A DNA stretch of 64,000 nt from Marinobacter orientalis. Lineage in GTDB: Bacteria > Pseudomonadota > Gammaproteobacteria > Pseudomonadales > Oleiphilaceae. This document shows positions 11,736-20,991 of this stretch, piece by piece (within the stretch, counting starts at the first letter, position 1; every line of letters starts with the position of its first letter). The stretch is taken from positions 1,116,001 to 1,180,000 of the forward strand of contig NZ_SRZX01000001.1 in assembly GCF_004792665.1 (NCBI RefSeq), given 5' to 3'. The position numbers were made by a program, and so were the translations under genes. The notes under the pieces were generated by a model, which saw nothing but the letters and a program-made list of their open reading frames with translations, did not search any database and was not told where the DNA came from.

Positions 11736-11839
11736 CGTGGGTGGCAGGGGCTTCCGGGACACGCTGTAAATACGTCCCTGTACGCTCGACAAAAGCCATC
11801 CATGGCTTTTGACGTTCCCGGAAGCCCCTGCCACCCACG
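11736..11839. repeat. 104-bp palindromic intergenic repeat
   Basis: Perfect 24-bp inverted arms (11736-11759 and 11816-11839) enclose a 56-base loop that holds a second smaller palindrome (AAAAGCCAT / ATGGCTTTT, 11791-11810). The centre contains the phrase TACGTCCCTGTACGCTCG, which I associate with dispersed REP-like intergenic repeats in Marinobacter and relatives; that link is from memory. It lies between two divergent ABC exporters and overlaps the upstream part of the long open frame of the second one, supporting a later start for that gene. Confidence 0.8.
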
Positions 11840-11871
11840 CGCGCTCCCCAACCCAGGAGTTATTCTCGACA

Positions 11872-13680
11872 GTGAGAGCCTACGCCGACAACGATTATCC
11901 CGCGGATCACAAACCCAACTGGAAAGTGATTTCCGGTCTCTGGCCCTATCTGGCGGAATTCCGTGGCCGTGTCGTTCTGGCATTGGCCTTCCTGGTTATT
12001 TCCAAACTGGCCACGGTCGCGACACCGGTAGCCCTGAAGTACATCGTCGATTACCTGGACCAGAACCGGGGTGGCGAGGTGCTGCTGTGGATTCCTGTGC
12101 TTCTGGTAGTGGCCTACGGCCTGCTCCGGTTTGGCAGCACGCTCTTCAGCGAACTGCGGGATGCCGTGTTCGCGCGGGTGGCGGAACGGGCCATGAGGCG
12201 GGTGTCGCTGCGGGTTTTTGAACACCTGCATAACCGCGAGTTGGCGTTTCATCTGGATCGCAAGACCGGTGGCCTTGCCCGGGATATCGAGCGGGGCACC
12301 AGCGGCATCAGCTTTCTGCTGCGTTTTACCCTGTTCAACATCGTGCCCACGCTGCTGGAAATCGTGCTGGTGGCGGGGATTCTGTTTGTCGTGTTCAACG
12401 TGGGCTATGTGCTGGCGATTCTGGTGGCGGTAGTGGTGTATGTGGTGTTTTCCATCAAGGTCACCGAGTGGCGCACCAAGTTTGTACGGGAAGCCAATTC
12501 CCGGGATAACCAGTCCAATTCCCGGGCCGTGGACAGCCTGCTGAACTATGAGACGGTAAAGTATTTCAATAACGAGCGCTTCGAGGCGCAGATGTATGAC
12601 CAGAACCTGGAAGACTGGGAGCAGGCCCGCCTGAAAAACCGGCTGTCCCTGGCAGCGCTGAACTCGGGCCAGGCACTGATCATCGGTCTGGCGATGATTG
12701 TCATCATGGCCATGGCGGTCCGGGAAGTGGCCATGGGTGAGATCACCCTGGGTGATTTCACCATGATCAACGCCTATCTGCTGCAGCTGTTTATCCCGTT
12801 GAACGCGCTGGGGTTTGTATACCGGGAAATCCGCCAGGCACTGGTCAACGTGGAGCGGTTGTTTGGACTGCTTGGTGACGAACCGGTGATCAAGGATGCA
12901 CCGGATGCCAAAACTCTGGTTGTCGATAAAGGCGAGGTCCGTTTCGACCATGTCTGTTTTGCCTATCGGCCGGATCGTCAGATACTTCGCGATGTCAGCT
13001 TTTCCATCCCGGCCGGCCACACGGTGGCGGTGGTGGGCGCCAGTGGCGCAGGCAAGTCTACCCTCGCCCGTCTGCTATTCCGGTTCTATGATGTCGATCA
13101 GGGCAGTATCTCCATCGATGGCCAGGACATTCGCTCGGTCACCCAGGACAGCCTGCGCGCCGCGATTGGCGTAGTGCCCCAGGACACCGTGCTGTTCAAC
13201 GACACTCTCTACCGCAACCTGGCCTATGGCCGGCCCGAGGCCACTGAAGAGGAAGTCTTCCGGGCCGCCCGCATGGCTCACCTGGAAAACTTTATCCACA
13301 GCCTGCCTGATGGCTACCAGACCCAGGTCGGCGAGCGAGGGCTGAAACTTTCCGGTGGCGAGAAACAGCGGGTAGCGATTGCCCGGGTGATCCTCAAGAA
13401 CCCGCCGGTGCTGATTCTGGATGAGGCTACGTCTTCCCTGGATTCCCTGTCCGAGCAGGCAATTCTGGGCGCGTTGAAGGAAGTCAGCCGTCAGCGCACC
13501 TCGCTGGTCATTGCCCACCGCCTTTCCACCACCCGGGACGCCGACACCATCCTGGTGATGGACGACGGCTGCATTGTTGAAAGCGGGAACCACTCTGAGT
13601 TACTGGCCCGAGATGGCCGCTATGCCCATCTATGGGCGCAGCAGCATCGCAGTGGCGACGATGCGGCCAGTGAATTCTGA
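11872..13680 (+). CDS. Atm1/HMT-type ABC exporter
   Basis: This is a second fused permease-ATPase half-transporter, closest in style to Atm1/heavy-metal-tolerance exporters that move glutathione- or thiol-linked compounds. Typical features are the internal NYETVKYFNNE segment in the membrane domain, Walker A GASGAGKST, the signature LSGGEKQR, Walker B ILDEATSSLD and the H-loop IAHRLSTT. The frame is open from 11809, but that stretch lies in the palindromic repeat. A GTG at 11872 gives about 602 residues; the AGGAG at 11855-11859 is rather far from it, so the start is moderately sure. It is divergent from the exporter at 9875-11683. Confidence 0.85.
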   Translation: MRAYADNDYPADHKPNWKVISGLWPYLAEFRGRVVLALAFLVISKLATVATPVALKYIVDYLDQNRGGEVLLWIPVLLVVAYGLLRFGSTLFSELRDAVFARVAERAMRRVSLRVFEHLHNRELAFHLDRKTGGLARDIERGTSGISFLLRFTLFNIVPTLLEIVLVAGILFVVFNVGYVLAILVAVVVYVVFSIKVTEWRTKFVREANSRDNQSNSRAVDSLLNYETVKYFNNERFEAQMYDQNLEDWEQARLKNRLSLAALNSGQALIIGLAMIVIMAMAVREVAMGEITLGDFTMINAYLLQLFIPLNALGFVYREIRQALVNVERLFGLLGDEPVIKDAPDAKTLVVDKGEVRFDHVCFAYRPDRQILRDVSFSIPAGHTVAVVGASGAGKSTLARLLFRFYDVDQGSISIDGQDIRSVTQDSLRAAIGVVPQDTVLFNDTLYRNLAYGRPEATEEEVFRAARMAHLENFIHSLPDGYQTQVGERGLKLSGGEKQRVAIARVILKNPPVLILDEATSSLDSLSEQAILGALKEVSRQRTSLVIAHRLSTTRDADTILVMDDGCIVESGNHSELLARDGRYAHLWAQQHRSGDDAASEF

Positions 13681-13739
13681 GAGTAAGCGTTCAACGCTCC
13701 TGGTACGCGAACGGACAACGCACCTTGAGCCGAACGCTG

Positions 13740-14515
13740 TCAAGAAGCCTTTTTCTGGCGGTTCCGACTCAGTAATGCCTCGAAATCATCCTGACGCAGG
13801 GGCCGGGAGAACAGAAAGCCCTGGACGTCTATCGCATGAGCCAAAGCGATCATGCCTACCAGTATGCGGCCGGCATCACCGCCTCGGCCAGCGTCCCTGA
13901 TCAGCTCTCTGTCCAGCTTGACAGTGTCCATCCTGAACTCCTGAAGAGACAACAGGAAGCGTTGATTCACCCTGATAGCGTCATCCAGTTCCCGGTTCAA
14001 CCGCATATGCTCTGATTCGCTCTGCGCCATCCAGGACTCATAGACCTGAACCTGTTTTGCGCTCAGTGATGTCCCGCGATGTCTTGACGACAGCTTCAAC
14101 TTCATCCCGGTCGTTAAAGACCGGGACAAACTGGCAGTCAAAATATACCTCACGGCCGGAAGGTAAGCAGTGATGAAACTCGCTACGCTGAGTCTGACCG
14201 GTAGTGACAGTTGTGGTGATCGCGTGGTGCAACTCTGTGGCCAGGTCCAGACCCAGCTCACGCGGAGTTTTACCAACAATGTCCCGATGTGTCGCATTGA
14301 TCAGATAGGCCATAGCCTGATTGACAAACAGGTGCCTGCAATCGGGATCGAATATGGCGGCGGGGTCAAGAGAGTCTTTCAGCATGGTTTCGATGGGGCG
14401 TGTTTCCTGCTCTTTGAGGGATGAGAAGCTGGACGCCGAGCTGGCAGGGCACGGCTTCTGCCCAGCCTTCAAGCAGTTGTTCCTTTTCCGCCTGGATAAA
14501 TTGGGCCAGCTTCAT
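13740..14515 (-). pseudogene. Decayed PAS-GGDEF-EAL protein
   Basis: On the minus strand the pieces of one c-di-GMP protein can be followed across frames. It starts at 14515 (MKLAQFIQAEKEQLLEGWAE), shifts frame near 14440, continues as a PAS domain (LDPAAIFDPDCRHLFVNQAM ... VKTSRDITERK), then shifts again near 14050. The next part is a GGDEF tail and broken EAL domain (QVQVYESWMAQSE, then FRMDTVKLDRELIRD, then VQGFLFSRPL and FEALL). The GGDEF catalytic part, the EAL motif and most metal-binding residues are missing, so several internal deletions as well as frameshifts are needed to explain it. It should be non-functional as an enzyme. Confidence 0.8.
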
Positions 14516-14540
14516 AAACAAGGGCCTTTTCTGGCAATCC

Positions 14541-14897
14541 TCAGGCTTGCTTGCGAACGGGGAAATGGCTCGTCGACCTGTGGTGTTGTTTAAGCCATTC
14601 GATCAGTGAAAGGATGGTGAAACTGTCGTTTTCAACGCCATCGAAATCGACACCAATACCATTTTCCGACTTGCGGACAACAAGACCTTTGAGCCGGCGA
14701 AACTGCTTTTCCTGTTTGTCAGGAAAGCCGAATTCGAGATCCAGGATCTGGTTTAGCTGAACGTCGTTGTAGTCCGTGGCAATAAAAAGCCCCCGGTTTG
14801 ACGCATCCCGGACCTGACCGGTTGCCACCGGCATTCCGCGCTTGCAAACCAGCACGCCAAGCTTCCCGTCTGTGCGTTTACTCAGTCTGTGTTCCAT
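14541..14897 (-). CDS. PilZ-domain-like protein
   Basis: This 118-residue protein starts MEHRLSKRTDGKLGVLV and has the arrangement expected of a small PilZ domain: a basic N-terminal element, TGQVRDASNRGLFIAT in the position of the (D/N)xSxxG c-di-GMP motif, then beta-rich sequence. A GGAAGGA site upstream supports the ATG at 14897. It probably binds c-di-GMP as a one-domain effector, although the first RxxxR motif is not perfect. It lies just upstream, on the same strand, of the decayed c-di-GMP enzyme, which suggests they once worked together. Confidence 0.72.
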   Translation of the reverse strand: MEHRLSKRTDGKLGVLVCKRGMPVATGQVRDASNRGLFIATDYNDVQLNQILDLEFGFPDKQEKQFRRLKGLVVRKSENGIGVDFDGVENDSFTILSLIEWLKQHHRSTSHFPVRKQA

Positions 14898-15081
14898 CAG
14901 TATGTTCCTTCCGTGGCTCTGTAAGAACGTCATGTGCTGACATTGTCTGTACGGTACCCCACATACGGTTGCATCTTTTTTGATGTTGATCAACAAACAG
15001 CCTGATTTACGGCAGGCTCGCTGGAAAAATAGCCTTGCGCTCCTACACTCAAGGAGCACACATTCTCAGGAGGAGATTCGT

Positions 15082-15537
15082 ATGGCTAACATAACCCGCT
15101 GGAATCCGGTCAGAGAGTTTGATGACCTGATGAGTCGTTACAACCGGCTACTTGGCCTGACACCCGGCACCGATGGAGGGGAAGGCAAAGACCTGTTCAG
15201 CAGCAGCGACTGGACCCCGGCCGTGGATATCAAGGAAACCCCGGAAGCCTTCAATATCGAGGCGGAACTACCGGGTATGTCCAAGGACGACGTGAAAGTC
15301 ACGGTGCAGAACGGCGTTTTAAGCATTGAGGGTGAGCGCAAACAGGAGGAAGAGACCGACGACAAGAAGCAGCACCGCATTGAGCGGTTCTACGGCAGCT
15401 TCCTGCGTCGATTTACCCTGCCCGCAAACGTGGACGAAGACAGCGTCAAGGCCAGTTTCAAGGATGGCGTTTTATCCCTGACACTGACCAAGACCGAGCC
15501 CGCTGAACCCAAGGCCATTGAAGTGGACGTTCAGTAA
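15082..15537 (+). CDS. Hsp20/alpha-crystallin small heat-shock protein
   Basis: This ATP-independent holdase binds unfolding proteins. The 151-residue product begins MANITRWNPVREFDDLMSRY and has the alpha-crystallin core (DWTPAVDIKETPEAFNIEAE, LPGMSKDDVKVTV, NGVLSIEGERK) and the A-x-x-x-n-GVL motif (ASFKDGVLSLTL). An AGGAGG site at 15069-15074 fixes the start. It is a single gene with no obvious operon partner. I see no convincing sigma-32 promoter upstream. Confidence 0.93.
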   Translation: MANITRWNPVREFDDLMSRYNRLLGLTPGTDGGEGKDLFSSSDWTPAVDIKETPEAFNIEAELPGMSKDDVKVTVQNGVLSIEGERKQEEETDDKKQHRIERFYGSFLRRFTLPANVDEDSVKASFKDGVLSLTLTKTEPAEPKAIEVDVQ

Positions 15538-15635
15538 ACCGGCACGGCCAGAACGAGGCAGAGCCGGGCGCAGTGTTCAACGGCCCAGACCTCGTGGATG
15601 CACTCTCGATTGCCGGCAGTTAGAGCGGCAAAACC

Positions 15636-15926
15636 CTACAGTGGCACACGCATGGTTTCGGAGCCGCTGTCGGGCATGCCGATCATTTCATCGGTGCCGG
15701 TGGGAGGGAGAACCACCGTGTCGTCCACCTGGTAATCATGGAAAAATTCTTTGACCGCGCTGGCTCCGGTAAACATGACAACCTTGTCGTGATTATCGGT
15801 CAGTACGTAGCCCTGCCCGTCGAGATAGAATCGGGCCATGTAATAGCGCCCCTCCATGGAAACGATCTCCAGCAGGGAAATGGTGTCGTGTTTGTGGGAT
15901 TTCAGTTCGCCGGTGTGCATGTACAT
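15636..15926 (-). CDS. DUF6482-like small protein
   Basis: This 96-residue protein starts MYMHTGELKSHKHDTISLLE and resembles the DUF6482 family that I recall from marine gammaproteobacteria. It has no transmembrane segment and no catalytic motif that I can name. An AAGAGAG site precedes the start. It is convergent with the Hsp20 gene and has no operon partner. Function unknown. Confidence 0.65.
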   Translation of the reverse strand: MYMHTGELKSHKHDTISLLEIVSMEGRYYMARFYLDGQGYVLTDNHDKVVMFTGASAVKEFFHDYQVDDTVVLPPTGTDEMIGMPDSGSETMRVPL

Positions 15927-16077
15927 GGGAAATCTCTCTTTTCGGCGTATGCGTCAGGAAAGAGTACGGAAGGGTTGTACAATCGGGTCAATAAATGAGC
16001 AATTAGCGGAGCTGAGAAAGAATCTGCTATGGTCGGGTGTTCGTATTGATTAAAATATAATCAATGAGAGGTGCGTC

Positions 16078-16533
16078 ATGGACCGTAACCATATGGGCAT
16101 CAGCAGGCCGGGAACCGGAATGAAAGCCATCGCTTTTGTGCTGGCCGGCGTGGCTGCGGTGTTGCTCTGGTCTTCCCGGCCTCTGGCCGGCGACACGGAT
16201 GAAGAGATCCGCGACACCATACTCCGCCAGATCGAAGCGTTCGCCAATAATGATCAGGAACAGGCCTGGGCCTACGCTTCCGAGGGCATCAAGCGCCGCT
16301 TCGGATCTTCCCGGGTGTTTATTGATATGGTTCGCGAGGCGTACCCTGCCGTGCACAGTGCTACCGCCATAGAGTTCAGCGAGCGCGTGCCCCACGACAG
16401 CTTTGAGATACAGGTGGTGAAACTGCAGGGCCCTGAGGGCAAGCGCTGGGATGCGTATTACCGCATGGTGATGACCGAAGGCGCCTGGAAAATAGCGGGG
16501 GTGCGCCTGAAACCGGCCGAGATCGGTATCTGA
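16078..16533 (+). CDS. DUF4864-like exported protein
   Basis: This 151-residue protein has a hydrophobic N-terminal segment (KAIAFVLAGVAAVLLW) ending in SRPLAGD, read as a signal peptide or anchor. The rest matches the DUF4864 style: DEEIRDTILRQIEAFANND near the start and ending in a beta-rich stretch (YYRMVMTEGAWKIAGVRL), an NTF2/SnoaL-like layout. GAGAGG before 16078 supports that start; an internal ATG at 16120 directly before the hydrophobic stretch is an alternative. Function unknown, likely periplasmic. Confidence 0.7.
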   Translation: MDRNHMGISRPGTGMKAIAFVLAGVAAVLLWSSRPLAGDTDEEIRDTILRQIEAFANNDQEQAWAYASEGIKRRFGSSRVFIDMVREAYPAVHSATAIEFSERVPHDSFEIQVVKLQGPEGKRWDAYYRMVMTEGAWKIAGVRLKPAEIGI

Positions 16534-16570
16534 GGCATTTATACGCTCAGAAAGGTTCGGGAAAGAGCCG

Positions 16571-19099
16571 TCAGGCCCGGGGCTCTTTCCGTAACGAGGT
16601 TTCCAGCTGCTTGGTTTCGGTAATATCCACCAGGGTGATCACCACGCCGTCAATCACGTTGTCTACCCTGCGGTAGGGCATGATCCTGACGGTAAACCAG
16701 CGATCATCATCGGTACTGACCTGCTTTTCGCTGACTGCCAGGGTATCGAGGGTCCTGCGGGCGTCTTCCTGAAGTTCCGGGTAATCAAGGCTGGTGGAAA
16801 GGTCACTCAGCGGGCGGCCGATGTCACTTTCACGCAGGCTGATAATGGCGGTGGCCCGTTCAGTGTAGCGCCGCACGTTGAGGTCCTGATCCAGAAACAG
16901 AACCGCAATCTCGATGCTGTTGAGCACGTTCTGCATATCGCTCTGGGCGAGCGCGAGGTCATCCAGCTTGTTCTGCAACTCTGTGTTGATGGTTTGCAGC
17001 TCCTCGTTCATCGACTGCATTTCTTCTTTGGACGTTGTCAGCTCTTCGTTGGTGGACTGGAGCTCTTCGTTAGTGGACTGAAGCTCCTCGTTAGACGCCT
17101 GCAGGTCCTCCCGCGTCTGTTTTGCCTGCTGCCGCAGGCTTTCAATTTCCTTCTGGTAGCGCTCGATTTCCGCAGCGTGTTCCGCTTCCGTGGGAGAGGC
17201 AGGTTTGCGGCGCCCGGTGTCCATCGGTGTGGGTGCATCGCGGAACACAACCATGGTCTTGCCTTTCAGGGCTTCGGGTTCGTGCAGAGTCTGAATGGTC
17301 ACGTCAACGGCCTGGGTACCTGAGTCGGTCTGCACCATCACCCCCAACAGTTCAAGCGGTTCCTCCTGTTCCGACGCCCGCCGCAGGCCTGTATACAGGG
17401 ATTCGCGCAGACCTTCACGGGCCATGGCATGGATATTCCAGTTGGCTTTCCCGGCTGCCGGTTCCAGGTACTTGCCGGTACGGCCACTGATATAAACGAT
17501 GTCAGCATCCGCATTGAGCACCACAGCGGCCGGTGCATAGACCTGCAGCAGCACATGGTCGGCCGCGGATTGCAGGCTGTCGGTAGCCTCCTTTGGGGGA
17601 ACGTGGCTGGATTGCACGGGATGCTCCTTGTGCATGCTGGACACCGGTGGAAATGATTTTAACAGGAAGTCGGAGTGGCGGACGGATTCGAAGCGCTTGC
17701 TTCGGTACAGCCGCATTCTGGGTTTCAGTTGTTCAAACAGATGGTTCAGCCGGCCGACGGTCTCGGAAGTACCCAGCATCAACAGGCCGTTGGGGCGAAG
17801 GCTGTAATGGAACAGGGGCAGTATCCGCCGTTGCAGCGCTACGTCGAAATAAATCAGCAGGTTGCGGCAGGTAATCATATCCAGCTTGGTGAACGGTGGA
17901 TCAAGAATGACATCGTGGGGTGCAAACAATATTCTGTCACGTATGGTAGGACGTACCTGATAATAATTGTCATGTCTGGTGAAAAAACGCGCCAGCCGGT
18001 CTTTGGAGACGGTGTCTTCGATACTGAGCGGGTACTGCCCCCGCCGTGCCACGGTGATCGCTTCCGGGCTGATGTCGGAGGCAAAAATCTGCAGATCGAG
18101 CTCCTGCCCCGGATTGGTAGCCTCCTGCGCTTCTGTAAACGCAATGGCCAGGGAATAGGCCTCCTCTCCGGTGGAGCAACCGACCACCCAGGCCCGCAGC
18201 GTATGTTCCGGCGCTTGCTCCGTGAGCAGTTCCGGCAGCGCGGTTTCAATCAGGTAGTCCCAGGTCTCGGGATCCCGGAAAAACCTGGTAACGCCGATCA
18301 GCAGTTCCTGGAATAACAGCTGTACTTCCTGGCTGTTATCGGCCAGGAAACGGGTGTAATCCTTCAGATCCGCAATACCGTGGATGGCCATACGCCGTTC
18401 AATCCGGCGGTTCAGCGTGGAGGGCTTATACAGGGAAAAATCGTGGCGCGTGTGCTGTCGCAGCAGGCTGAAGATCGAGTCAAGCTGTCTCAGCGACTTG
18501 AGGGCACGATGATCATGCTCGGGACTTTCACCCGGTTCGGGAACACGCCGGACATACTCCAGAATGCGAGCCGGTAATTCATTCGCCGCTGCCACGATAT
18601 CGACACAACCTGCGTCTATGGCGCTCTTGGGCATGGCGTCGAACTGTGCCGAGTCGGGCGCCTCCACCAGCGTCAGTCCGCCGGTGGCCTTGATGGCCTG
18701 CATGCCCAGGGTGCCATCGGAGCCCATCCCGGACAGCACAACGGCAATGGCCCGTTCGCTCTGGGCACTGGCCAGGGATGAGAACAGCACATTGATGGGC
18801 AGGCGCCGCCCCCTGGGTTCCGCCGGCTGATTCAGTTTCAGGGTTCCATCGAGCACCCGCAGCTCCCGGTTCGGCGGGATCACATAGACCGAATCGGCGC
18901 GAACGGGCATGTTCTGCTGCGCTTCGTGTACCGGCATCTCGGTATAGCGCTGCAGCAGTTCCGGCAGCATTGCCTTCTGGGTAGGGTCCAGGTGCTGCAC
19001 CACCAGAAATGCCATGCCGGTATCGCAGGGCGTATTGTGAAAAAAGTCCTCGAACGACCCCAGGCCGCCTGCGGAGGCGCCAATACCAACGATACGCAT
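16571..19099 (-). CDS. CheB-CheR-PAS chemotaxis fusion protein
   Basis: This 842-residue multidomain signalling protein begins with a CheB-type methylesterase domain (GASAGGL with the catalytic serine, VVQHLDP, and GMGSDGTLG). A CheR-type methyltransferase domain follows (RFFRDPETWDYL, VVGCSTGEEAYSLAIAF for SAM binding, ITCRNLLIYFD). Then comes a strikingly repetitive coiled coil of NEELQST-type heptads near residues 640-710, and a C-terminal PAS domain ending VDITETKQLE. Related proteins usually go on into a histidine kinase; here the chain stops after PAS, so output must pass to another protein. The PAS gene at 19099-19701 overlaps its start codon by one base, so the two are likely co-translated. 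Confidence 0.92.
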   Translation of the reverse strand: MRIVGIGASAGGLGSFEDFFHNTPCDTGMAFLVVQHLDPTQKAMLPELLQRYTEMPVHEAQQNMPVRADSVYVIPPNRELRVLDGTLKLNQPAEPRGRRLPINVLFSSLASAQSERAIAVVLSGMGSDGTLGMQAIKATGGLTLVEAPDSAQFDAMPKSAIDAGCVDIVAAANELPARILEYVRRVPEPGESPEHDHRALKSLRQLDSIFSLLRQHTRHDFSLYKPSTLNRRIERRMAIHGIADLKDYTRFLADNSQEVQLLFQELLIGVTRFFRDPETWDYLIETALPELLTEQAPEHTLRAWVVGCSTGEEAYSLAIAFTEAQEATNPGQELDLQIFASDISPEAITVARRGQYPLSIEDTVSKDRLARFFTRHDNYYQVRPTIRDRILFAPHDVILDPPFTKLDMITCRNLLIYFDVALQRRILPLFHYSLRPNGLLMLGTSETVGRLNHLFEQLKPRMRLYRSKRFESVRHSDFLLKSFPPVSSMHKEHPVQSSHVPPKEATDSLQSAADHVLLQVYAPAAVVLNADADIVYISGRTGKYLEPAAGKANWNIHAMAREGLRESLYTGLRRASEQEEPLELLGVMVQTDSGTQAVDVTIQTLHEPEALKGKTMVVFRDAPTPMDTGRRKPASPTEAEHAAEIERYQKEIESLRQQAKQTREDLQASNEELQSTNEELQSTNEELTTSKEEMQSMNEELQTINTELQNKLDDLALAQSDMQNVLNSIEIAVLFLDQDLNVRRYTERATAIISLRESDIGRPLSDLSTSLDYPELQEDARRTLDTLAVSEKQVSTDDDRWFTVRIMPYRRVDNVIDGVVITLVDITETKQLETSLRKEPRA

Positions 19100-19701
19100 C
19101 AGAACCTGGCAGAGTCCGTCGTGGCTTCAGTGAGTATTATCAGCACGCCGTCATTGTCAGCGGCAGCCCTGGCATGGACCGTGACCCACCGGTGATCCGG
19201 GAGTTCAACCGAACCCCTGGCGGTGCCATGTTCGGCAGAAGTTCTGAGCAGTGTTTCTATGGTTGCTCCCTGGCCTGGGGCCAGAAGCGTCGACAGGGCT
19301 TTGCCGGCAAGAGCCGTGTTGAATTCGCCGAAAAGCGCGCCTGCCGCCTGGTTGCCTTCAATAATTCCGCCGTCGCTGGCAATAACCAGATAGGGGGCAG
19401 GCGCCTGCTCGAAAAGCGCCCTGTAATGCGCCAGGTCCTCGCTGATTTCCTGTTCATTGGCCTGAAGCTGCTCATACAGAAGATCGAGCTCCACCTGATA
19501 GGTCTGCAGCTCATGGAGCAACTTGCGGGCGTCAGCAGCGGATTCGGGCGTGCTGGCGCGCTCGTAAAGCAGTTGCAGCGCATCCACGCTCAGAGTGCCA
19601 CCGCTGCCGCGAGGTGGCACACCGTGGTCGATCAGGTCCCTGGCGCTGCGGCGTAGCCGTTCATGGCTTTCGGCGTTCGGGTATCTGTGTGTGCTGGTCA
19701 T
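19099..19701 (-). CDS. PAS-domain sensor protein
   Basis: This 200-residue protein has an N-terminal helical part with a coiled-coil segment (ARKLLHELQTYQVELDLLYEQL) followed by one PAS domain (YRALFEQAPAPYLVIASDGG, with IIEGNQAA and GKALSTLL). There is no output domain. Its stop codon overlaps the start of the CheB-CheR-PAS gene by one base, which implies a joint signalling unit. The ligand is unknown. Confidence 0.8.
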   Translation of the reverse strand: MTSTHRYPNAESHERLRRSARDLIDHGVPPRGSGGTLSVDALQLLYERASTPESAADARKLLHELQTYQVELDLLYEQLQANEQEISEDLAHYRALFEQAPAPYLVIASDGGIIEGNQAAGALFGEFNTALAGKALSTLLAPGQGATIETLLRTSAEHGTARGSVELPDHRWVTVHARAAADNDGVLIILTEATTDSARF

Positions 19702-19963
19702 CTTGCCTCCTTACAGATGCATTCAGGATGGTGCTTCTCAAATGCACCTCTCAAAACCGGCGCGCGAGTTACGTCAGTGAAGTCTACTCCTCCTTGAGAT
19801 TCCCGAATAGCGCCCGTTGGTGTTTTTGAAAAGGGGACCTGGTGTGTGCGGTAGCGTACCGAAGATCTTCCGGGCGAAGCCTATCGTCTTTGTAACAGGA
19901 TGTTGCCGGGCGGATGGCTGTGCGCACCGCTGTGTTGAAGTTGTTAAAAACAGGGAACAGATC

Positions 19964-20980
19964 ATGCTACGAAATCGCGATTTTTTTCCGTTGACGGCGG
20001 ATACCGAAGCCAACGCGGTGCGGAGTCATGGTATCCCGCCGGGTGATGTATTACCGCTGGGTATTCTGGTGACGGACCGGGATGGCAAATGCCTTTCCAG
20101 CAATGAGGCCTATCAGAAGCTCTGCGGCTGGACCGGAGACGAGCTGATCGGCTCGCACTGGAGCTCGGTCATTCACCCCGAGGACCACGAGAAAACAGTC
20201 CGGCACTGGCACGCTGCCTTGTTGGGCCAGGAGCCTTTCATGTGCGAAGCGCGATTGCAGAGTCCGGATGGCGGGGTGATCTGGACTCGCCATAATGCCG
20301 CTCTGCTGACAGACAATATGCCCCACCTCGGATACGTGCATACCGTAGAAGACATCAGCAGCTACAAAGCCGATGAGAAGGGCCGCAGGCAGGCCGAGGA
20401 ACAGCTGTTTGAGGAAAAGGAACGGGCGCAGGTCACCCTCGACTGCATTGGTGATGCCGTACTGAGCACCGACATTGAGGGCCGGATTGTCTATCTGAAT
20501 GTTGTGGCAGAGACGCTGACCGGATTCAGCCGTGAGGAGGCCGTTGGGCGGCCCCTGAGTGACGTTTTTCAGGTGGTCGATGCCGACACCCGTCAGCCTG
20601 TGACTGATCCCGCCCGCCGCGCCATTCAGTCCGACAGCATTGTGGCTCTGGAAGCGAACGCGCTGTTGGTGGCCAGAGACGGCGTGGAGCTGGCGATTGA
20701 AGACTCGGCAGCACCGATACACAACCGCTTCGGGAGCATCACCGGGGCGGACCAGGCTTTTGCCGTTGCTGACAAAATACGTGAAACGGTTGCAGTGCCG
20801 ATGGATATTGATGGACGGGATGTGTCACTTCAGCTCAGTATCGGAGTCAGCGTGTATCCCGACAATGGGGAGACCGTTGATGAGCTCCTGAAAACAGCGG
20901 ATATGGCCATGTACCGGATCAAGGAACTGAGCCAGAAAGCTCACGCAGTGCGCCCGAAACCGCGGCTTGTGAGCCGATAA
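19964..20980 (+). CDS. PAS-PAS protein with GGDEF core deleted
   Basis: This 338-residue product has two PAS domains (GILVTDRDGKCLSSNEAYQK and QVTLDCIGDAVLSTDIEGRI). The sequence then jumps from a PAS end (PIHNRFGSITGA) straight into the last third of a GGDEF domain (LQLSIGVSVYPDNGETVDEL and LLKTADMAMYRIKE). The GGDEF signature and the metal and GTP sites are absent, so it cannot be an active diguanylate cyclase. The frame stays open, so the truncated protein may still be made. An AGGGAACAG site supports the ATG at 19964. Confidence 0.78.
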   Translation: MLRNRDFFPLTADTEANAVRSHGIPPGDVLPLGILVTDRDGKCLSSNEAYQKLCGWTGDELIGSHWSSVIHPEDHEKTVRHWHAALLGQEPFMCEARLQSPDGGVIWTRHNAALLTDNMPHLGYVHTVEDISSYKADEKGRRQAEEQLFEEKERAQVTLDCIGDAVLSTDIEGRIVYLNVVAETLTGFSREEAVGRPLSDVFQVVDADTRQPVTDPARRAIQSDSIVALEANALLVARDGVELAIEDSAAPIHNRFGSITGADQAFAVADKIRETVAVPMDIDGRDVSLQLSIGVSVYPDNGETVDELLKTADMAMYRIKELSQKAHAVRPKPRLVSR

Positions 20981-20991
20981 CCAGCTCTCAG

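Noticed and set aside
16994..17323. Plus-strand frame over the CheB-CheR coiled coil (repetitive Leu/Phe/Val)
   Set aside because: Antisense shadow of the NEELQS heptad repeat; the repeated pattern comes from the real minus-strand gene.
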